NCBI GenBank assembly: GCA_017428055.1
Contig: JAFRRN010000070.1
Location: 1 to 45,218, forward strand
DNA: 45,218 nucleotides
Reading direction: 5' to 3'
DNA from: Prevotella sp.
GTDB lineage: Bacteria; Bacteroidota; Bacteroidia; Bacteroidales; Bacteroidaceae
Positions 43,862 to 45,218 of the stretch are shown here, piece by piece. The notes under the pieces are model-generated. The model was not told where the DNA came from and searched no databases. It saw nothing but the letters and a program-made list of their open reading frames with translations. Each line of letters opens with the position of its first letter. Position 1 is the first letter of the stretch. Both the position numbers and the translations under genes were made by a program.

Positions 43862-44701
43862 TTAACCTTTGATATTGTTTTTCCTTTTGTTGATAGAGTC
43901 CATCAGGGAAATGGCAGATTCTTCCATCTGAGCCGTCAAGTGGTCTATCTTGGAAAGGATGTAATTGTAGAATAGTTGCAACACCAACGCCACGATGATG
44001 CCGAAGATGGTGGTGATGAGTGCCACCTTCATGCCTGCCGCCACCACAGAGGCGTTTAAGTCGCCCGCCTCTTGGATATTGTTGAATGCCATCACCATGC
44101 CTATCACCGTGCCAAGGAATCCCAAAGATGGTGCCATCGCAATGAAAAGAGTAATCCAAGAGCAGCCCTTTTCCAGGTTGGCGATTTGCACAGATCCGTA
44201 TGACGACACCGACCGCTCAATGTTTTCCATCGGCTCGTTGATACGCTCCAAACCCTGGTAGCAGATGGAGGCCACTGGTCCGCGTGTGTTTCGACACATC
44301 TCCTTGGCTCCCTCGATGTCGTCATGGATAATCTTGTCGTCCAAGTCGGCAACAAATTTCTTTGCATTAATTTCTGAAAGGCTGAGGTAAATGATGCGCT
44401 CGATGCAAAACGCCAACCCCAACACCAGCGCAAGAGCCACCAACGACATAAAGCCGGCATTGCCTTCGATAAACTTTTTCTTTAAAGCCTTGTGGAATCC
44501 CACATCCCCTTCTGCCTCCATCTCATCCAATTCATCGTAAGGCTGCGCAATGGTCTCTATCGCCAAGCTGTCAAAGTCATCCATGTCCACTCCGATGCCA
44601 GCAGGGGTCGTCGCATATAGAAAGGGCGCAGGGAGTATGAGGAAAATGGCCAATAAGCCTTGTTGAAGCCATCTCATCAGCATATAATCATTCTTATTCA
44701 T
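43862..44701 (-). CDS. ExbB/TolQ/MotA-family proton channel protein
   Basis: A 279-residue membrane protein with an N-terminal helix (about 12-30), a second near 75-95, and the conserved MotA/TolQ/ExbB channel core (MAPSLGFLGTVIGMV and a last helix containing TTIFGIIVALVL, roughly residues 160-240). It forms the proton channel with the two ExbD proteins. The ATG at 44701 is used rather than 44716, since a -7 box at 44727-44734 sets the transcript start near 44720. It is the first gene of the four-gene unit. Confidence 0.9.
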   Translation of the reverse strand: MNKNDYMLMRWLQQGLLAIFLILPAPFLYATTPAGIGVDMDDFDSLAIETIAQPYDELDEMEAEGDVGFHKALKKKFIEGNAGFMSLVALALVLGLAFCIERIIYLSLSEINAKKFVADLDDKIIHDDIEGAKEMCRNTRGPVASICYQGLERINEPMENIERSVSSYGSVQIANLEKGCSWITLFIAMAPSLGFLGTVIGMVMAFNNIQEAGDLNASVVAAGMKVALITTIFGIIVALVLQLFYNYILSKIDHLTAQMEESAISLMDSINKRKNNIKG

Positions 44702-44726
44702 ATCCTTTCTTAACAAATTATGGATG

Positions 44727-44734
44727 CAAAGATA
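44727..44734 (-). promoter_or_regulatory. Promoter -7 box of the Exb operon
   Basis: Minus-strand TATCTTTG, a full match, 26 bases before the ATG at 44701. Confidence 0.65.
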
Positions 44735-44809
44735 ACACTTTTTTATCTCATTATCTGCAACTTACGACAAAATTCAAGCCCATCTTGTCCATATATGGGA
44801 AAAAAAACG

Positions 44810-44817
44810 TATCTTTG
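44810..44817 (+). promoter_or_regulatory. Promoter -7 box of the Rpn-family gene
   Basis: TATCTTTG, a full match, 37 bases before the ATG at 44854. The -33 region shows only CTTG at 44784-44787. Confidence 0.55.
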
Positions 44818-44853
44818 CGCCTGTTAACAATAAAATCAAAAACGAATAACACT

Positions 44854-45218
44854 ATGGCAAAGTATTTAGACCCCAAGGCAGACCTGACATTCAAGAAGAT
44901 TTTCGGCGAGCATCCCGACTTGGTGATGAGCTTGCTTAACGCATTACTCCCCTTGGACGAGGGAAAGGAAATCACACACATCGAATACCTGCCCACGGAG
45001 CTGATGCCCGACCAACCATGGCGCAAGAACACCATCGTGGACGTGCGGTGCAAGGACACCGACGGAAGGCAGTTCATCGTCGAGATGCAGATGGAATGGA
45101 GCAAGGCATTCCAGCGACGGATCCTCTTCAATGCCTCCAAGGCATACGTGCGCCAGTTGGGCATGAGCATCGACTACCACCTCCTGCAACCCGTCTATTC
45201 ACTGAGCCTCGTCAACGA
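44854..45218 (+). CDS. Rpn-family PD-(D/E)XK nuclease, partial
   Basis: At least 121 residues, cut by the right edge. The N-terminus MAKYLDPKADLTFKKIFGE and the segment NTIVDVRCKDTDGRQFIVEMQ match the Rpn/'PD-(D/E)XK nuclease family transposase' group; the acidic pair VD...VEMQ corresponds to the D...E-x-Q of this family. E. coli Rpn proteins promote recombination and act as nucleases. Multicopy genes of this type are often on mobile DNA. Function here is inferred from the family only. Confidence 0.8.
   Translation, partial: MAKYLDPKADLTFKKIFGEHPDLVMSLLNALLPLDEGKEITHIEYLPTELMPDQPWRKNTIVDVRCKDTDGRQFIVEMQMEWSKAFQRRILFNASKAYVRQLGMSIDYHLLQPVYSLSLVN

Overview
The window looks like chromosomal DNA of a Bacteroidales bacterium, most likely Prevotella or a close relative (inference). 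The evidence is the Bacteroidetes promoter form (TTTG, about 19 bases, TAnnTTTG) upstream of many genes, secreted proteins ending in a YDLQGR...NGKKV motif, dockerin-like and BspA-like surface proteins, and a GdhA, GpmI, Ung and ExbB/ExbD set typical of the group. No rRNA, tRNA, CRISPR array, complete insertion sequence or SusC/SusD pair was seen.

Layout. 0.2-3.8 kb: minus-strand redox and small-molecule genes (metallo-beta-lactamase-fold hydrolase, PPOX/Nim-like flavoprotein, flavin reductase, beta-carbonic anhydrase, YjbR protein, TM1586-type nitroreductase). 4.0-17.1 kb: a tightly packed minus-strand sugar operon with split transketolase, glycerol-kinase-like FGGY kinase, GH43 enzyme, ribose-type ABC importer with a DUF2291 protein, tandem DUF1593/nucleoside-hydrolase-like secreted protein, and L-fucose-isomerase-like protein. 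17.2-22.2 kb: an AT-richer accessory segment with a DUF6922/AbiEii-type toxin-antitoxin pair, an HNH plus DGQH-motif protein, an AAA ATPase with a nuclease-like tail, and large inverted repeats. 22.2-30.3 kb: a DeoR regulator coupled to a secreted pectate lyase, then a 1.8-kilo-residue secreted protein with three near-identical beta-helix-like repeats. 30.5-33.4 kb: plus-strand gpmI, ung and a DUF3109 gene. 33.6-39.8 kb: minus-strand secreted proteins, including two cassettes of the form 'large secreted protein, then tiny W-D-ended peptide, then hairpin'. 40.3-41.6 kb: gdhA, preceded by a three-unit palindromic array. 41.8-44.7 kb: an Lrp regulator and an ExbB/unknown/ExbD/ExbD operon. The right edge cuts an Rpn-family nuclease gene.

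The most coherent system is the 13-kb sugar operon. It holds importer, isomerase, kinase and a two-subunit transketolase but no pentose epimerase. That gene complement matches the published transketolase route for D-apiose, a branched pentose of plant pectin (apiose to apulose to apulose-4-phosphate, then transketolase). The kinase is GlpK-like but differs at three of seven glycerol-contact positions, as a kinase for a glycerol-like branched end might. A pectate lyase and a DeoR regulator lie 5 kb away. The substrate assignment is inference. The other candidates for undescribed biology are the HNH/DGQH protein and the W-D peptide cassettes.
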